Assembly (NCBI GenBank): GCA_041498815.1
Contig: JBGQJC010000009.1
Span: 1-63,124 of the forward strand
Direction: 5' to 3'
DNA length: 63,124 nucleotides
Source of the DNA: DATDPM01 sp041498815
GTDB taxonomy: Bacteria > Pseudomonadota > Alphaproteobacteria > DATDPM01
The notes under the pieces were generated by a model that was not told where the DNA came from, made no database searches, and saw only the letters and a list, made by a program, of their open reading frames with translations. Positions within the stretch are counted from its first letter, which is position 1. Each line of letters begins with the position of its first letter. The position numbers and the translations under genes are program-made. Below are positions 16,376-25,419 of the stretch, one piece after another.

Positions 16376-18772
16376 GTGACGCGGCGGACCGTATTTCGCG
16401 TCGCCGCGGCCGCCATCGCGCTTTTGGGGGCCGGTGTGATTTCGGGCTACCTGTGGCTGCGTAGCTCCTTGCCGCAAGAAGACGGCGGCATTTCCCTGGC
16501 CGGGCTCGATCATGCCGTGCAGATCCTGCGCGACAACCATGGAATTCCGTTGATCCGCGCCCAATCGGAGCGCGACGCCTATTTCGCGCTGGGCTTCGTC
16601 CATGCCCAGGACCGGCTGTGGCAGATGGACTTCATGCGCCGCGTGGGAGCGGGCCGGCTCGCCGAGATCGTCGGCCAGCCGGGATTGCGCACCGACCGGC
16701 TAATGCGGACGCTTGGCCTCTATCGTTTGGCGGAGGCCGAACTTGCGGGCCTCGATGCCGGAACGCGTGCCGCGTTCGAGGCCTATGCGGCAGGCGTGAA
16801 TGCCTTTCTCGCCAAACATGAGGGCGCCTGGCCGATCGAGTATTACGTACTTCGCACAAGGCCTTGGGAGTGGCGGCCCGCCGATTCGCTGGTTTGGGGC
16901 CGGCTCATGGCGTTGCGGCTTTCCGCCGATTTCCGGAGCGAGCTCTTACGCGCGCGGCTGTTGAAGACCTTGACGCCGTCGCAAATCGAGGACCTGTGGC
17001 CGAATAGTCCGGAATCGGCAAGACGCGCCGCATCGCTTTCCGGCGAAGCTTTGCCGGCTCTGGCTGCGGTGCGATGGGACGCGATTCCGCAAATGCCGCC
17101 ACCGGCAAGCGCATCCAATAGCTTGGCGGTGAGCGGCGCCCACAGCGCGAGCGGCAAGCCGGTTCTGGCAAACGATCCCCATCTTGCCCTCGAAGCCCCC
17201 GACTTGTGGTACCTCGCCCGCATCGAGGCGCCGGGGCTGACGCTTGCGGGCGGCACGGTTCCCGGGATTCCGTTCATGGTGCTCGGGCATAACGCCGAGG
17301 TCGCTTGGGGATTCAGCAGCAGCGAGGTCGATTCCCAGGATTTGTTCATCGAGCGGGTATCGGATGCCGATCCAAGCCGCTACGTAACGCCGGACGGAAG
17401 CCTTCCCTTCATCACCCGCGACGAGATCATCAAGGTTCGGGGCGGCGCCGACGTCGTACTCAAGGTGCGCGAGACGCGCCACGGTCCCGTGATCTCGGAT
17501 GCCGTGACGGGCGCCGCAGACATCCCCGTCCCGGCCGGAGGCAATTACGTCGTGGCGCTGGCCGATGCCGGGCTTCGCCCCGACGACCGCACGCCCGATG
17601 CGCTGTACGGGATCGACCACGCAAAGTCCGTGGACGACATGACGGCGGCACTTTCCCATTTCGATACCCCGCCCCAGAATATCGTCTACGCCGACAAAGA
17701 GGGCGCCATCGCCCTTTATTCCGTCGGCCGCGTGCCGCTGCGCAAACGGGGTGTCAGCCTTTATCCGGTGCCGGGATGGAGCGGCGAATATGACTGGACC
17801 GGCCTCATCCCCTTTTCCGAGTTGCCCCATTCGCTCAATCCGGCGTCCGGCTTCTTGGTCACCGCGAACAACCGATGGGTCGGCGACGACTACCCCTATC
17901 CGCTCGCGGCCTATTGGCCGGCGTCCTATCGCGCGCGGCGAATCGCCGAGATGTTCGATGATCTTGCGCCGCTGTCGCCGGCGGAGGCTGCGGCGATGCA
18001 ACTCGACACCGAATCGGTCGCTGCGCGCGACCTCCTGCCGCGTTTGCTTGCCGTGCCCGCGCACGGCGCGCAAGGGCAGGCGGCGCGAAAGCTGCTTTCC
18101 GATTGGGACGGCGACATGCGCCGGGACCAATCCCAGCCGCTGATCTATTCGGCGTGGCTTTTGGAACTCGGCAACCAGATCGTCGAACGGAAACTTGGCG
18201 CGGCGGCCGATTCGGCCCAGGTCGCAGACCCCATGGTGCTGGGCCATCTGCTGAGGGACGCACCCCAATGGTGCGACGATCCGGCGACGGCGGCGATCGA
18301 GACCTGCGATGACGCGATCGCCGCGTCGCTCGACCGCGCGCTGGACCGGCTTTCGCGGAAATTCGGGAGCGACCCGGGGCGCTGGCAATGGGGCGCCGCC
18401 CATCGGGCCCGGTTTCACCACGCGGTCCTGGGCAACGTGCCACTTTTGGACGCGCTCTCGGAGGTCGAGATTGCGACCGGCGGCGATGATTCCACCGTCA
18501 ACCGCGGGACGTTCGGCGCGGTCGATTCCGGCAACCCCTTTGTCCATATTCACGGCCCCGGTCTCCGGGCCGTTTACGATCTTTCCGATCTCGACGGCGC
18601 TTTGTTCATGATCGCGCCGGGCGAATCGGGAAATCCGCTTTCGCCCCATTACCGCGATTTCGCGTATCCCTGGCGCGAAGGCCAATATTTGTTGCTGTCC
18701 GGCGCCGGGCCATCCGGGAGCGGGACGGTGCCTGGATTCCGGCAATTGACTCTGACGCCGGAGGGACGGTGA
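16376..18772 (+). CDS. Penicillin acylase family Ntn-hydrolase
   Basis: A 798-residue precursor of the penicillin amidase / N-acyl-homoserine lactone acylase family, which is cleaved into two chains with the new N-terminal serine as nucleophile. An N-terminal hydrophobic segment (VFRVAAAAIALLGAGVISGY) is a signal or anchor, so the enzyme is periplasmic. DRLWQMDFMRRVGAGRLAE is conserved in the alpha chain. The nucleophile is about Ser247 in SASNSLAVSGAHSASGKP, followed by NDPHL and GHNAEVAWGFSS. GTG start, 5 bases after the CoA-transferase gene, so probably in the same transcript. Substrate could be an acyl-amide, including homoserine lactones; not determined. Confidence 0.9.
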   Translation: MTRRTVFRVAAAAIALLGAGVISGYLWLRSSLPQEDGGISLAGLDHAVQILRDNHGIPLIRAQSERDAYFALGFVHAQDRLWQMDFMRRVGAGRLAEIVGQPGLRTDRLMRTLGLYRLAEAELAGLDAGTRAAFEAYAAGVNAFLAKHEGAWPIEYYVLRTRPWEWRPADSLVWGRLMALRLSADFRSELLRARLLKTLTPSQIEDLWPNSPESARRAASLSGEALPALAAVRWDAIPQMPPPASASNSLAVSGAHSASGKPVLANDPHLALEAPDLWYLARIEAPGLTLAGGTVPGIPFMVLGHNAEVAWGFSSSEVDSQDLFIERVSDADPSRYVTPDGSLPFITRDEIIKVRGGADVVLKVRETRHGPVISDAVTGAADIPVPAGGNYVVALADAGLRPDDRTPDALYGIDHAKSVDDMTAALSHFDTPPQNIVYADKEGAIALYSVGRVPLRKRGVSLYPVPGWSGEYDWTGLIPFSELPHSLNPASGFLVTANNRWVGDDYPYPLAAYWPASYRARRIAEMFDDLAPLSPAEAAAMQLDTESVAARDLLPRLLAVPAHGAQGQAARKLLSDWDGDMRRDQSQPLIYSAWLLELGNQIVERKLGAAADSAQVADPMVLGHLLRDAPQWCDDPATAAIETCDDAIAASLDRALDRLSRKFGSDPGRWQWGAAHRARFHHAVLGNVPLLDALSEVEIATGGDDSTVNRGTFGAVDSGNPFVHIHGPGLRAVYDLSDLDGALFMIAPGESGNPLSPHYRDFAYPWREGQYLLLSGAGPSGSGTVPGFRQLTLTPEGR

Positions 18773-18827
18773 CGGGAGGCCGGACCGAAGTCCGCAATCG
18801 GGCCGGAACGGGCCGGTTTCCGGGGCG

Positions 18828-18844
18828 TTAAACGTCTTATTAAC
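18828..18844 (+). promoter_or_regulatory. CtrA-box-like motif upstream of motA
   Basis: TTAA at 18828-18831 and TTAAC at 18840-18844 are separated by 8 bases; the CtrA consensus has 7. CtrA controls flagellar genes in many alphaproteobacteria, so the location fits, but the spacing is off by one and the site may be chance in the AT-richer gap. Confidence 0.25.
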
Positions 18845-18925
18845 ATAAATGATCCAAGCTTTGGCGTGCGCCCGGCGGACAACGCTGGCCGCACGGTTTT
18901 GGCGCATCTAAAAGGCCCCCGAAGC

Positions 18926-19792
18926 ATGCTGTTCATCGTTGGAGCGTTGCTCGTCATCGCTAGTGTCATCGGCGGCTACCTCGGCGGCGGCGGACATCTT
19001 GTGGTGCTTTGGCAGCCGTTCGAGATCTTGATCATCGTCGGCGCCGGCGCCGGCGGATTCGTGATCGCGAACCCAAAGCCGGTTCTTGTCGGTTGCGGCC
19101 GCGCCTTCGGCCATCTCCTCAAAGGTTCGCCCTACACCAAGGAAAGCTATCTCGAGGTGCTGAGCCTGCTTTACTCCGTGTTCAAGCTGGCCCGGACCAA
19201 GGGCATGCTGGTGCTCGAGAGTCACGTCGAAAAACCCGAGGAAAGCTCGCTCTTCGCGCGGTTCCCGGGCGTCGCCTCGAACCACCACGCGATGACGTTC
19301 CTGTGCGACTACCTGCGTCTGCTGACGCTCGGCACCGAAAACGCCCTCGAGATGGAAACGCTGATGGACGAAGAAATCGAGACCCATCACCACGAGGCCA
19401 AACAAGTCGCGGATGCCTGGCAAACGCTGGCCGACGGGTTGCCGGCGCTCGGCATCGTCGCCGCGGTGCTCGGCGTCATTCACACCATGGGTCTGATCTC
19501 GGAGCCGCCGGCGATCCTTGGTCACGCCATTGGCGGCGCGCTGGTCGGCACCTTCATGGGCGTGTTGTTGTCTTACGGCTTCGTCGGCCCGATCTCCCAT
19601 TCGCTCGCCGGCATCTACGACGCCGAGACCAAATATTACCAATGCATCAAGGCGGGTTTGCTCGCCTATCTTCAGGGTTACTCCCCGTCCGTCGCCGTGG
19701 AGTTCGCGCGCAAGGCACTGACCTCGAACGTCCGGCCCACATTCTACGAGGTCGAGGAGGCGGTCTCGGCCTTGCCTTCGCCGCAGGCCTGA
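18926..19792 (+). CDS. motA: Flagellar motor stator protein MotA
   Basis: MotA with MotB forms the proton-driven stator of the flagellar motor. The start MLFIVGALLVIASVIGGYLG is the first membrane segment; two more (LPALGIVAAVLGVIHTMG and the segment following LVGTFMGVLLSYGFVGP) complete the helices expected with FEILIIVGAGAGGF. The cytoplasmic loop has charged residues needed to touch FliG. ATG 18926 gives 288 residues, the usual length; the frame opens 20 codons earlier without a ribosome site. Three bases separate it from motB. No other flagellar genes are near. Confidence 0.95.
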   Translation: MLFIVGALLVIASVIGGYLGGGGHLVVLWQPFEILIIVGAGAGGFVIANPKPVLVGCGRAFGHLLKGSPYTKESYLEVLSLLYSVFKLARTKGMLVLESHVEKPEESSLFARFPGVASNHHAMTFLCDYLRLLTLGTENALEMETLMDEEIETHHHEAKQVADAWQTLADGLPALGIVAAVLGVIHTMGLISEPPAILGHAIGGALVGTFMGVLLSYGFVGPISHSLAGIYDAETKYYQCIKAGLLAYLQGYSPSVAVEFARKALTSNVRPTFYEVEEAVSALPSPQA

Positions 19793-19795
19793 TCC

Positions 19796-20797
19796 ATGGC
19801 GGATAAGGACAACAACGCCCCGCCGATCATCAAGAGAGTCAAGAAAAAGGACCACGGCGGCCACCACGGCGGCGCGTGGAAGGTGGCCTATGCCGATTTC
19901 GTCACGGCGATGATGGCGTTCTTCCTCCTGATGTGGCTGATCAATGCCACCACCGAGGAGCAAAAAAAAGGCATCTCGGAATATTTTTCGCCGGTCCCGG
20001 GCGCCATCGGCGAAACCACGGGCGGCCAGGGATTCTTCAAGGGCGAGAGCGTTACCAGCAACGGCCAGATGGTGAACGACAACGCCCCGGTGTCGGTCAC
20101 CATTCCTATCCCGACCACGAGTTTCGATCAGGACAAATCCGAGGGCGAGAGCGAAAGACAGGCCGCACCCGACAAGAGCGACCCAACGAAGAATCCTCCC
20201 CAGGACTCCGCGGACCCGGAAAAGGCGGAGCAGGTTTTGGCCGCGCTCGAGGACAAGCAGTTCAGCGAAGCCGAGCACGAGTTGCGCCAGGCGATCCAGA
20301 ACAGTCCCGACATCAAGGAACTGGCGGAAAACCTCATCGTCGAAAAAACGCCCGAGGGTCTGCGCATCCAGATCGTGGACCAGGACAAAATGTCGATGTT
20401 CCCGCGCGGCAGCAGCGAGCTGCAGAACAAGGCCAAAATCCTGATGCAGCAGGTCGCCAAGGTGATCGCACGCCTGCCGGAAAAAATCGCGATTTCGGGG
20501 CATACCGACGCGACGCCCTATGCCAACGCCAACGGCTACGACAACTGGGACCTTGCGACCGACCGGGCGAACGCGAGCCGCCGCGCGCTCATCGCGGCGG
20601 GGCTTCCCGCCCAGCGCATCGTGAATTTGACGGGCAAGGCCGACACCGAGCCGATGGTCAAGGACGACCCGACCTCGCCGCGCAACCGCAGGATCAGCAT
20701 CGTGCTTTTGCGCGAGAAAAAGGCCGGCGGCGGCGCGGACAGCGGCGCGGAAGATCCGAACAAATCGGTGGCCCAAGCGCCCAAGCCCAAGACCTAG
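19796..20797 (+). CDS. motB: Flagellar motor stator protein MotB
   Basis: MotB anchors the stator to peptidoglycan and carries the proton-binding aspartate, seen in WKVAYADFVTAMMAFFLLMW. The N-terminal tail is rich in Lys and His (KKKDHGGHHGGAWK). The C-terminal OmpA-like domain is at about 190-310, with ISGHTDATPYANANGYDNW and SPRNRRISIVLL. The linker carries a charged stretch (SEGESERQAAPDKSDPTKN). 333 residues. It is paired with motA. Confidence 0.95.
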   Translation: MADKDNNAPPIIKRVKKKDHGGHHGGAWKVAYADFVTAMMAFFLLMWLINATTEEQKKGISEYFSPVPGAIGETTGGQGFFKGESVTSNGQMVNDNAPVSVTIPIPTTSFDQDKSEGESERQAAPDKSDPTKNPPQDSADPEKAEQVLAALEDKQFSEAEHELRQAIQNSPDIKELAENLIVEKTPEGLRIQIVDQDKMSMFPRGSSELQNKAKILMQQVAKVIARLPEKIAISGHTDATPYANANGYDNWDLATDRANASRRALIAAGLPAQRIVNLTGKADTEPMVKDDPTSPRNRRISIVLLREKKAGGGADSGAEDPNKSVAQAPKPKT

Positions 20798-20885
20798 GCC
20801 GCTTTTCCCCGATTGCATCGAAGCCGGACCGGGCTTAATTCTTCTTCCGGTAAAACGCCGCTGACGAGGCTCGGCCGAGAAACCC

Positions 20886-21386
20886 ATGATCAACACCGGA
20901 TTCCAGTTGGGCGTGTCGGACGCGAAGGCGCCCGATCCCATGGCCCATTTCGAGCTTTACCGCGGGGTCGCGTGGAAGCGCGCAATTGCCTACCTATGCG
21001 ACGTCGTCGTGATCGGGTTCATCATGCTCTTCGCCTTCTTCATATTCGGAATCATCGGCATCATGACCTTCGGCCTGCTCCATCCGCTTCTGGTCGTCGT
21101 CTTCGCCTTGATCCCGTTCTGCTATCACATGCTGCTGTTGAGCGGCCCGCGGCACGCGACCTTCGGCATGCGCCTGTTCGGGCTGGAAATGCGAAGCCTG
21201 ACCAACGGCTATCCCGATCAAGTGCAGGCGGCGGTGCAGACTTTTCTTTTCTATCTCACGGTTTACCCGACCGGCTCCCTGGTTCTGATCTGGGCGATAT
21301 TCGATCCGCGCCGCCGCACGCTTCATGACGTCATCGCCGGCACCTATGTCGTAAACCGGCAGGCGGCCCTGGCGATTGCCGCATGA
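20886..21386 (+). CDS. RDD family integral membrane protein
   Basis: A 166-residue protein with the RDD signature (WKRAIAYLCDVVVIGF, with the Arg and Asp) and three or four membrane segments (VIGFIMLFAFFIFGIIGIMT, LLVVVFALIPFCYHMLLL, TFLFYLTVYPTGSLVLIWAI). The C-terminus has the usual FDPRRRTLHDVIAGTYVV. RDD proteins are thought to be transporters in some cases; no function can be given here. It overlaps bpt by ATGA, an arrangement that suggests co-translation. Confidence 0.88.
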   Translation: MINTGFQLGVSDAKAPDPMAHFELYRGVAWKRAIAYLCDVVVIGFIMLFAFFIFGIIGIMTFGLLHPLLVVVFALIPFCYHMLLLSGPRHATFGMRLFGLEMRSLTNGYPDQVQAAVQTFLFYLTVYPTGSLVLIWAIFDPRRRTLHDVIAGTYVVNRQAALAIAA

Positions 21387-22144
21387 CCCGCGAATCCCTT
21401 GAAGCCTTCGGCGCGTTCTATCGCACCCGGCCGCATCCTTGCCCGTATCTCCCCGGCCAGATGGAAAGCCGCATCTTCACCGAACTCACGGCCGACGGCG
21501 CCGACATCCAGTATCATGCGCTGACCAGGGCCGGATTTCGTCGCAGCCATCGCATGGCCTACCGGCCGGTTTGCCCGAATTGCAACGCCTGCGTGCCGGT
21601 CCGCGTGTTGGCGCGCGATTTTGCGCCGAACCGCTCGCAGCGCCGGATCTTGCGCCGCAACTGCGACCTCGCCGAGCGCGAATGCCCGGCCAAGGCCAGC
21701 GACGAGCAATACCGGCTGTTCGGCCGCTATCTCAACGCGCGCCACGCGGGCGGCCCGATGGCGCGGATGAGCACCGACGATTACCGCGCCATGGTCGAGG
21801 AGACGCCGGTCGAGTCGCACGTCCTCGAATACCGGGACTTTTCCGGTACCTTGCTCGCCGCCTGCCTCGCCGACCGGTTGAGCGACGGCTATTCCGCCGT
21901 CTACAGCATCGCCGAGCCCGACGAGGCCAAGCGCGGCTTGGGCAACTTCATGATTTTGCGCCTGATCGCGCGCGCCCGCGAGCGCGGCCTCCCCTTCGTC
22001 TATCTCGGCTATTGGATCGCCGAAAGCTCCAATATGTCCTACAAGGACCGGTTCCGGCCGATCGAGGCCCTGGGGCCGGACGGATGGCGGGTGCTGCCCG
22101 AGGCCGGTGGCGCGGCACTTGAAAGCTTCGGGAAATCCAAATAA
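21383..22144 (+). CDS. bpt: Aspartate/glutamate leucyltransferase Bpt
   Basis: Bpt transfers leucine from Leu-tRNA to proteins with N-terminal Asp or Glu, marking them for ClpS/ClpAP degradation. It belongs to the arginyltransferase-related family: FYRTRPHPCPYLPGQMESR near the start, the cysteine cluster CPNCNACVPVRV, FSGTLLAACLADRLSDGYSA, and FVYLGYWIAESSNMSYKDRF at the C-terminus. 253 residues, normal length. Starts at ATG in overlap with the RDD gene. Confidence 0.94.
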   Translation: MTRESLEAFGAFYRTRPHPCPYLPGQMESRIFTELTADGADIQYHALTRAGFRRSHRMAYRPVCPNCNACVPVRVLARDFAPNRSQRRILRRNCDLAERECPAKASDEQYRLFGRYLNARHAGGPMARMSTDDYRAMVEETPVESHVLEYRDFSGTLLAACLADRLSDGYSAVYSIAEPDEAKRGLGNFMILRLIARARERGLPFVYLGYWIAESSNMSYKDRFRPIEALGPDGWRVLPEAGGAALESFGKSK

Positions 22145-22161
22145 CGGCCCGGACTTCGGGG

Positions 22162-22374
22162 ATGCGCGCGATAGCAAAGCGAAAAATTGGAACCGGCTTG
22201 GCGAGTGCCTTGTGGAATTGGCTGCGCGAGGCGAGCGGCGATGACGCCTATGACCGCTACCTCGATCACCGGCGCCGAAACCAAGCCGCGCATTCCGGGG
22301 AGCCGTTGAGCCGGCGCGAATTTTTCCGCGCACGGCAAGCCGGCCGGTGGCAAGGCGTGCGGCGCTGCTGCTGA
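22162..22374 (+). CDS. ybdD: YbdD/YjiX family small protein
   Basis: A 70-residue protein of the YbdD/YjiX (DUF466) family, recognised from WNWLREASGDDAYDRYLDH, LSRREFFRARQ and the terminal RRCC. These proteins usually accompany CstA-type pyruvate/peptide transporters and are thought to be needed for their activity. Here it precedes cstA by 16 bases, whereas in Escherichia coli ybdD follows cstA. The first codon is ATG. Confidence 0.9.
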   Translation: MRAIAKRKIGTGLASALWNWLREASGDDAYDRYLDHRRRNQAAHSGEPLSRREFFRARQAGRWQGVRRCC

Positions 22375-22390
22375 GCGAAAGGCGGGCGCC

Positions 22391-24508
22391 GTGACGAACC
22401 CTGATAGCGCCGCTGATGCCGGGAACGGCCGCCGGCTTTTGGCGGTCACGGCCTGGGTTGCCATCGCCGTCCTCGGTGCCGCCGCGCTGGGCGGGATCGC
22501 GCTTCATCGCGGCGAATCGGTCAACAGCGCCTGGTTTGTGGTGGCGGCCGTGTGCGTCTATGCGCTGGGCTATCGCTTTTACAGCGCCTTCATCGCCGCA
22601 AAACTTCTGGCGCTCGACGGCAACCGCGCCTGCCCTTCGGAGCGCCTCAACAACGGCCGCGATTTCATGCCCACCAACCGGTGGATCGTGTTCGGCCACC
22701 ATTTCGCCGCGATCGCGGGACCGGGGCCCTTGATCGGGCCGACGCTGGCGGCGCAATTCGGTTACCTGCCGGGGACGCTTTGGATTTTGATCGGCGCCGT
22801 CTTCGGCGGCTGCGTCCAGGACTTCGTCATCTTGCTGTTCTCGACCCGGCGCGACGGGCGGTCCCTCGGGCAAATGGCGCGCGACGAATTGGGCCCGATC
22901 GGCGGGTTCGCGGCGCTGGTCGGCGTCATGGCGATCATGATCATCCTTATCGCCGTCCTCGGGCTCGTGGTGGTGAACGCCATGAAGCACAGCCCTTGGG
23001 CGACCTCGACCGTCGCCGCCACCATCCCGATCGCGATGCTGGTCGGGCTTTACATGCGCGACATCCGCCCCGGGCGCGTGCTCGAAGCCTCGGCCATCGG
23101 GGTGGCGCTGCTGCTTTTGGCGGTCGCGGGCGGCGGGCTCATCGACCAGTACCCAAACCTTCGCGCCATGTTCGACCAGGATGCGCCGACGCTCGCCCTG
23201 TGGGTGATCGGTTATGGGTTCGCCGCGGCGGTTCTGCCCGTTTGGCTGCTGCTGGCCCCGCGCGATTATCTTTCCACCTTCATGAAGCTCGGCACCATAT
23301 TCCTCCTTGCCGTCGCCATCGTGATCCTGCGCCCGGAAGTGCGAATGCCGGCATTGACGCAGTTCATCGACGGGACCGGGCCCATCTTCGGCGGAAAACT
23401 GTTTCCGTTCGTCTTCATCACCATTGCCTGCGGCGCGATCTCCGGCTTTCATGCGCTCATCGCTTCGGGCACCACGCCCAAGCTCATCACCGACGAGCGC
23501 GACGCGCGATTCATCGGTTACGGCGCGATGATGATGGAATCCTTCGTCGCCATCATGGCGATGGTGGCGGCGACCGTGCTCGAGCCCGGAATCTATTTCG
23601 CCATCAACAGCCCGGCGGGCGTGGTCGGTGCCGACGCCGCCCAGGCGGTGGCGGCGATCTCGAGCTGGGGATTCCCGGTGACGGCGGATCAAATGGCGGC
23701 CCTCGCGCACCGTGTCGGCGAGGCGACTCTGTTTGCGCGGGCCGGCGGGGCGCCGTCGCTTGCGGTCGGCATGGCCAGCCTCTTCGCGGGCGTCACCAGC
23801 AATGCCATGATCGCGATCTGGTACCACTTCGCCATCATGTTCGAGGCGCTGTTTATTCTCACCACGCTCGATGCGGGCACCCGCGTCGGGCGGTTCATGC
23901 TCCAGGATTTGCTCGGCAACGCGGTGCCGGCGCTCGGGCGCACCAGCTGGTATCCGGGGGTGATCTTGACCTCGACGCTGGTGGTGGGGGCCTGGGGCTA
24001 TTTCCTTTACACCGGAACCATCGATCCCCTGGGCGGCATCAACAGCCTGTGGCCGCTGTTCGGAATCTCGAATCAGATGCTGGCCGCGATTGCGTTGTGT
24101 GTTGCGACCACGATCATCGTCAAAAGCGGCAAGGAAAAATTCGCGTGGGTGACCGTGGCGCCCTTGGCCTGGCTCGTGACCATGACGAGCTGGGCGGCCT
24201 TGGAGAAACTTTTCAGCCCCGAGCTTCGCGTCGGATTTTTGGCGCACGCCAACGATCTCGTGGCCCAAGTTGCGGCGGGCGCGTTGCCGCCCGAAATAGC
24301 CGCGACCGCAACGCGACTCATCTTCAACGACCGGCTCGATGCGGCGCTGACTGTTTTTTTCCTCGCCGTCACCTGGGTGATGGTGGCCGACACCGCGCGC
24401 GTCTGTTACTGCGTGTTCACGGGGCGGCGGCACCCGCCCTTGAGCGAAACGCCCTACGAGCCCAAGCGCGGCGAAGCCGAACTTCTGCCCGAGCCGCTTT
24501 CGCTCTGA
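22391..24508 (+). CDS. cstA: Carbon starvation protein CstA-type transporter
   Basis: CstA family members import pyruvate or peptides under carbon starvation. The 705-residue product has many membrane helices and the family signatures DFMPTNRWIVFGHHFAAIAG, GPGPLIGPTLAAQFGYLPG, GAISGFHALIASGTTPK, MLAAIALCVATTIIV and TTLDAGTRVGRFMLQD. The start is a GTG at 22391. It forms a unit with ybdD. A hairpin with a T run lies 150 bases downstream. Confidence 0.95.
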   Translation: MTNPDSAADAGNGRRLLAVTAWVAIAVLGAAALGGIALHRGESVNSAWFVVAAVCVYALGYRFYSAFIAAKLLALDGNRACPSERLNNGRDFMPTNRWIVFGHHFAAIAGPGPLIGPTLAAQFGYLPGTLWILIGAVFGGCVQDFVILLFSTRRDGRSLGQMARDELGPIGGFAALVGVMAIMIILIAVLGLVVVNAMKHSPWATSTVAATIPIAMLVGLYMRDIRPGRVLEASAIGVALLLLAVAGGGLIDQYPNLRAMFDQDAPTLALWVIGYGFAAAVLPVWLLLAPRDYLSTFMKLGTIFLLAVAIVILRPEVRMPALTQFIDGTGPIFGGKLFPFVFITIACGAISGFHALIASGTTPKLITDERDARFIGYGAMMMESFVAIMAMVAATVLEPGIYFAINSPAGVVGADAAQAVAAISSWGFPVTADQMAALAHRVGEATLFARAGGAPSLAVGMASLFAGVTSNAMIAIWYHFAIMFEALFILTTLDAGTRVGRFMLQDLLGNAVPALGRTSWYPGVILTSTLVVGAWGYFLYTGTIDPLGGINSLWPLFGISNQMLAAIALCVATTIIVKSGKEKFAWVTVAPLAWLVTMTSWAALEKLFSPELRVGFLAHANDLVAQVAAGALPPEIAATATRLIFNDRLDAALTVFFLAVTWVMVADTARVCYCVFTGRRHPPLSETPYEPKRGEAELLPEPLSL

Positions 24509-24656
24509 ACGGGCTCTAAACCGGTTTGGACCGGATGGCACCCCGGTTTTCCCGGGAAATGTAAACATTTGTCATCATCCCCTCGCGCGAGAGGCCGGAA
24601 AACCGGGGCCGTGACGCGCCGCTTTGTTTCAACATGCAACGCTGATGTTGCGTTAT

Positions 24657-24677
24657 GCGGCGGTTTGCCGCGTTTTT
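24657..24677 (+). terminator. Rho-independent terminator, probably of cstA
   Basis: GCGGC (24657-24661) and GCCGC (24667-24671) form a stem with loop GGTTT, followed by G and five T. It points in the direction of cstA transcription although 148 bases beyond its stop. Confidence 0.5.
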
Positions 24678-24791
24678 CGGGCCAGATGCGCGCGATGTCA
24701 TCATGGCATTCGTTCAGCCGCGCCCGCACGGAGGTGATTGCGTTTGTGCGCGGCGTTCAGCGGGTTTCACGATGTCAAAGACCGGAAGCGG

Positions 24792-24820
24792 ACTATATTC
24801 CTATACTAATCAATTGTCAA
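24792..24820 (-). promoter_or_regulatory. Consensus sigma-70 promoter, orphan
   Basis: On the minus strand TTGACA (24815-24820) and TATAGT (24792-24797) are separated by exactly 17 bases. Transcription would start near 24785 and run toward cstA's 3' end. No gene in the next 270 bases carries a ribosome site, so it may make a small RNA or antisense RNA to the end of cstA. Confidence 0.55.
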
Positions 24821-24972
24821 GCCCGGCTGGTGCACGGTAGCGGGTCGGGGCAACTGAGCACCGATGGCCAGGGGTTGATTGCTTTCTTCGTTGTTGCGCG
24901 GCAGCGAGGACCAGTCCTTCCTGGCCGCCATCGTTTTGCAAATCGGAATGCAGGTAAGGGCCAGCCTTGAAA

Positions 24973-25419
24973 TCAGATCGCTTGGAATATCGCCTTCAGG
25001 CCTGAGTCGTATTTGATCGCGTGATCAAGAAACCACTGCCTTAGTTCCATGCAAAGAAAGGTCTCCGCACTGACAGCATTGGGACTGGCCGCGCGCATTA
25101 TGGTTCGCAATTGAATTAGGTTTCGCTTGTGCTCAGCGATATGCTCCTCAATGGCCTTATGGGTCATTGCTCTGACCTCATCAGGGATTGGCCGCTTCGT
25201 ATCAGCGCAGATTTCGAGCATGACTGCGTTTTCATGTTGCAGATGCTTCTCTGTCTCCCTTTCCAGAGATTTCAATAGGGAATATATGAAATTGCGGGAT
25301 TTTCTTGCCCTGTACGCGTCGCAAACATCGTTCACTGCCTTCACGAGACGACGATGCTCCTCGTCGAGCTCGTCGTGGCCGACAGAAAAGGCTTCGCTCC
25401 ATCTTAGGGATGCCTCCAT
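24973..25419 (-). CDS. Bacteriohemerythrin
   Basis: A 148-residue single-domain hemerythrin, a di-iron oxygen-binding protein. Ligand motifs are in place: WSEAFSVGHDELDEEHRRLV (first His, with Asp/Glu), HLQHENAVMLEI (His, His, Glu), HKAIEEHIAEHKR (His) and WFLDHAIKYDSGLK (His and Asp). The ATG at 25419 is fixed by an excellent AGGAGG (25427-25432) seven bases upstream. Oxygen sensing, storage or delivery are the usual roles; no partner gene is adjacent. Confidence 0.92.
   Translation of the reverse strand: MEASLRWSEAFSVGHDELDEEHRRLVKAVNDVCDAYRARKSRNFIYSLLKSLERETEKHLQHENAVMLEICADTKRPIPDEVRAMTHKAIEEHIAEHKRNLIQLRTIMRAASPNAVSAETFLCMELRQWFLDHAIKYDSGLKAIFQAI

Larger units (their letters stand above)
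24509..24972. other. Intergenic region after cstA
   Basis: This 464-base stretch has no gene I can support. It contains a terminator-like hairpin (24657-24677) and, on the minus strand, a consensus sigma-70 promoter (24792-24820) that points away from the hemerythrin gene and toward cstA. Small open frames on the minus strand (24516-24704 and 24454-24729) have no ribosome site or recognisable domain. Confidence 0.6.

Noticed and set aside
16946..18907. 653-codon minus-strand frame opposite the penicillin acylase
   Set aside because: Antisense shadow; the plus-strand gene has a catalytic serine motif and signal segment.
21344..24568. A 1074-codon open frame on the minus strand opposite cstA and bpt
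   Set aside because: It is the shadow of two confident plus-strand genes; composition is Arg/His/Gly-rich as usual for antisense frames of GC-rich genes.
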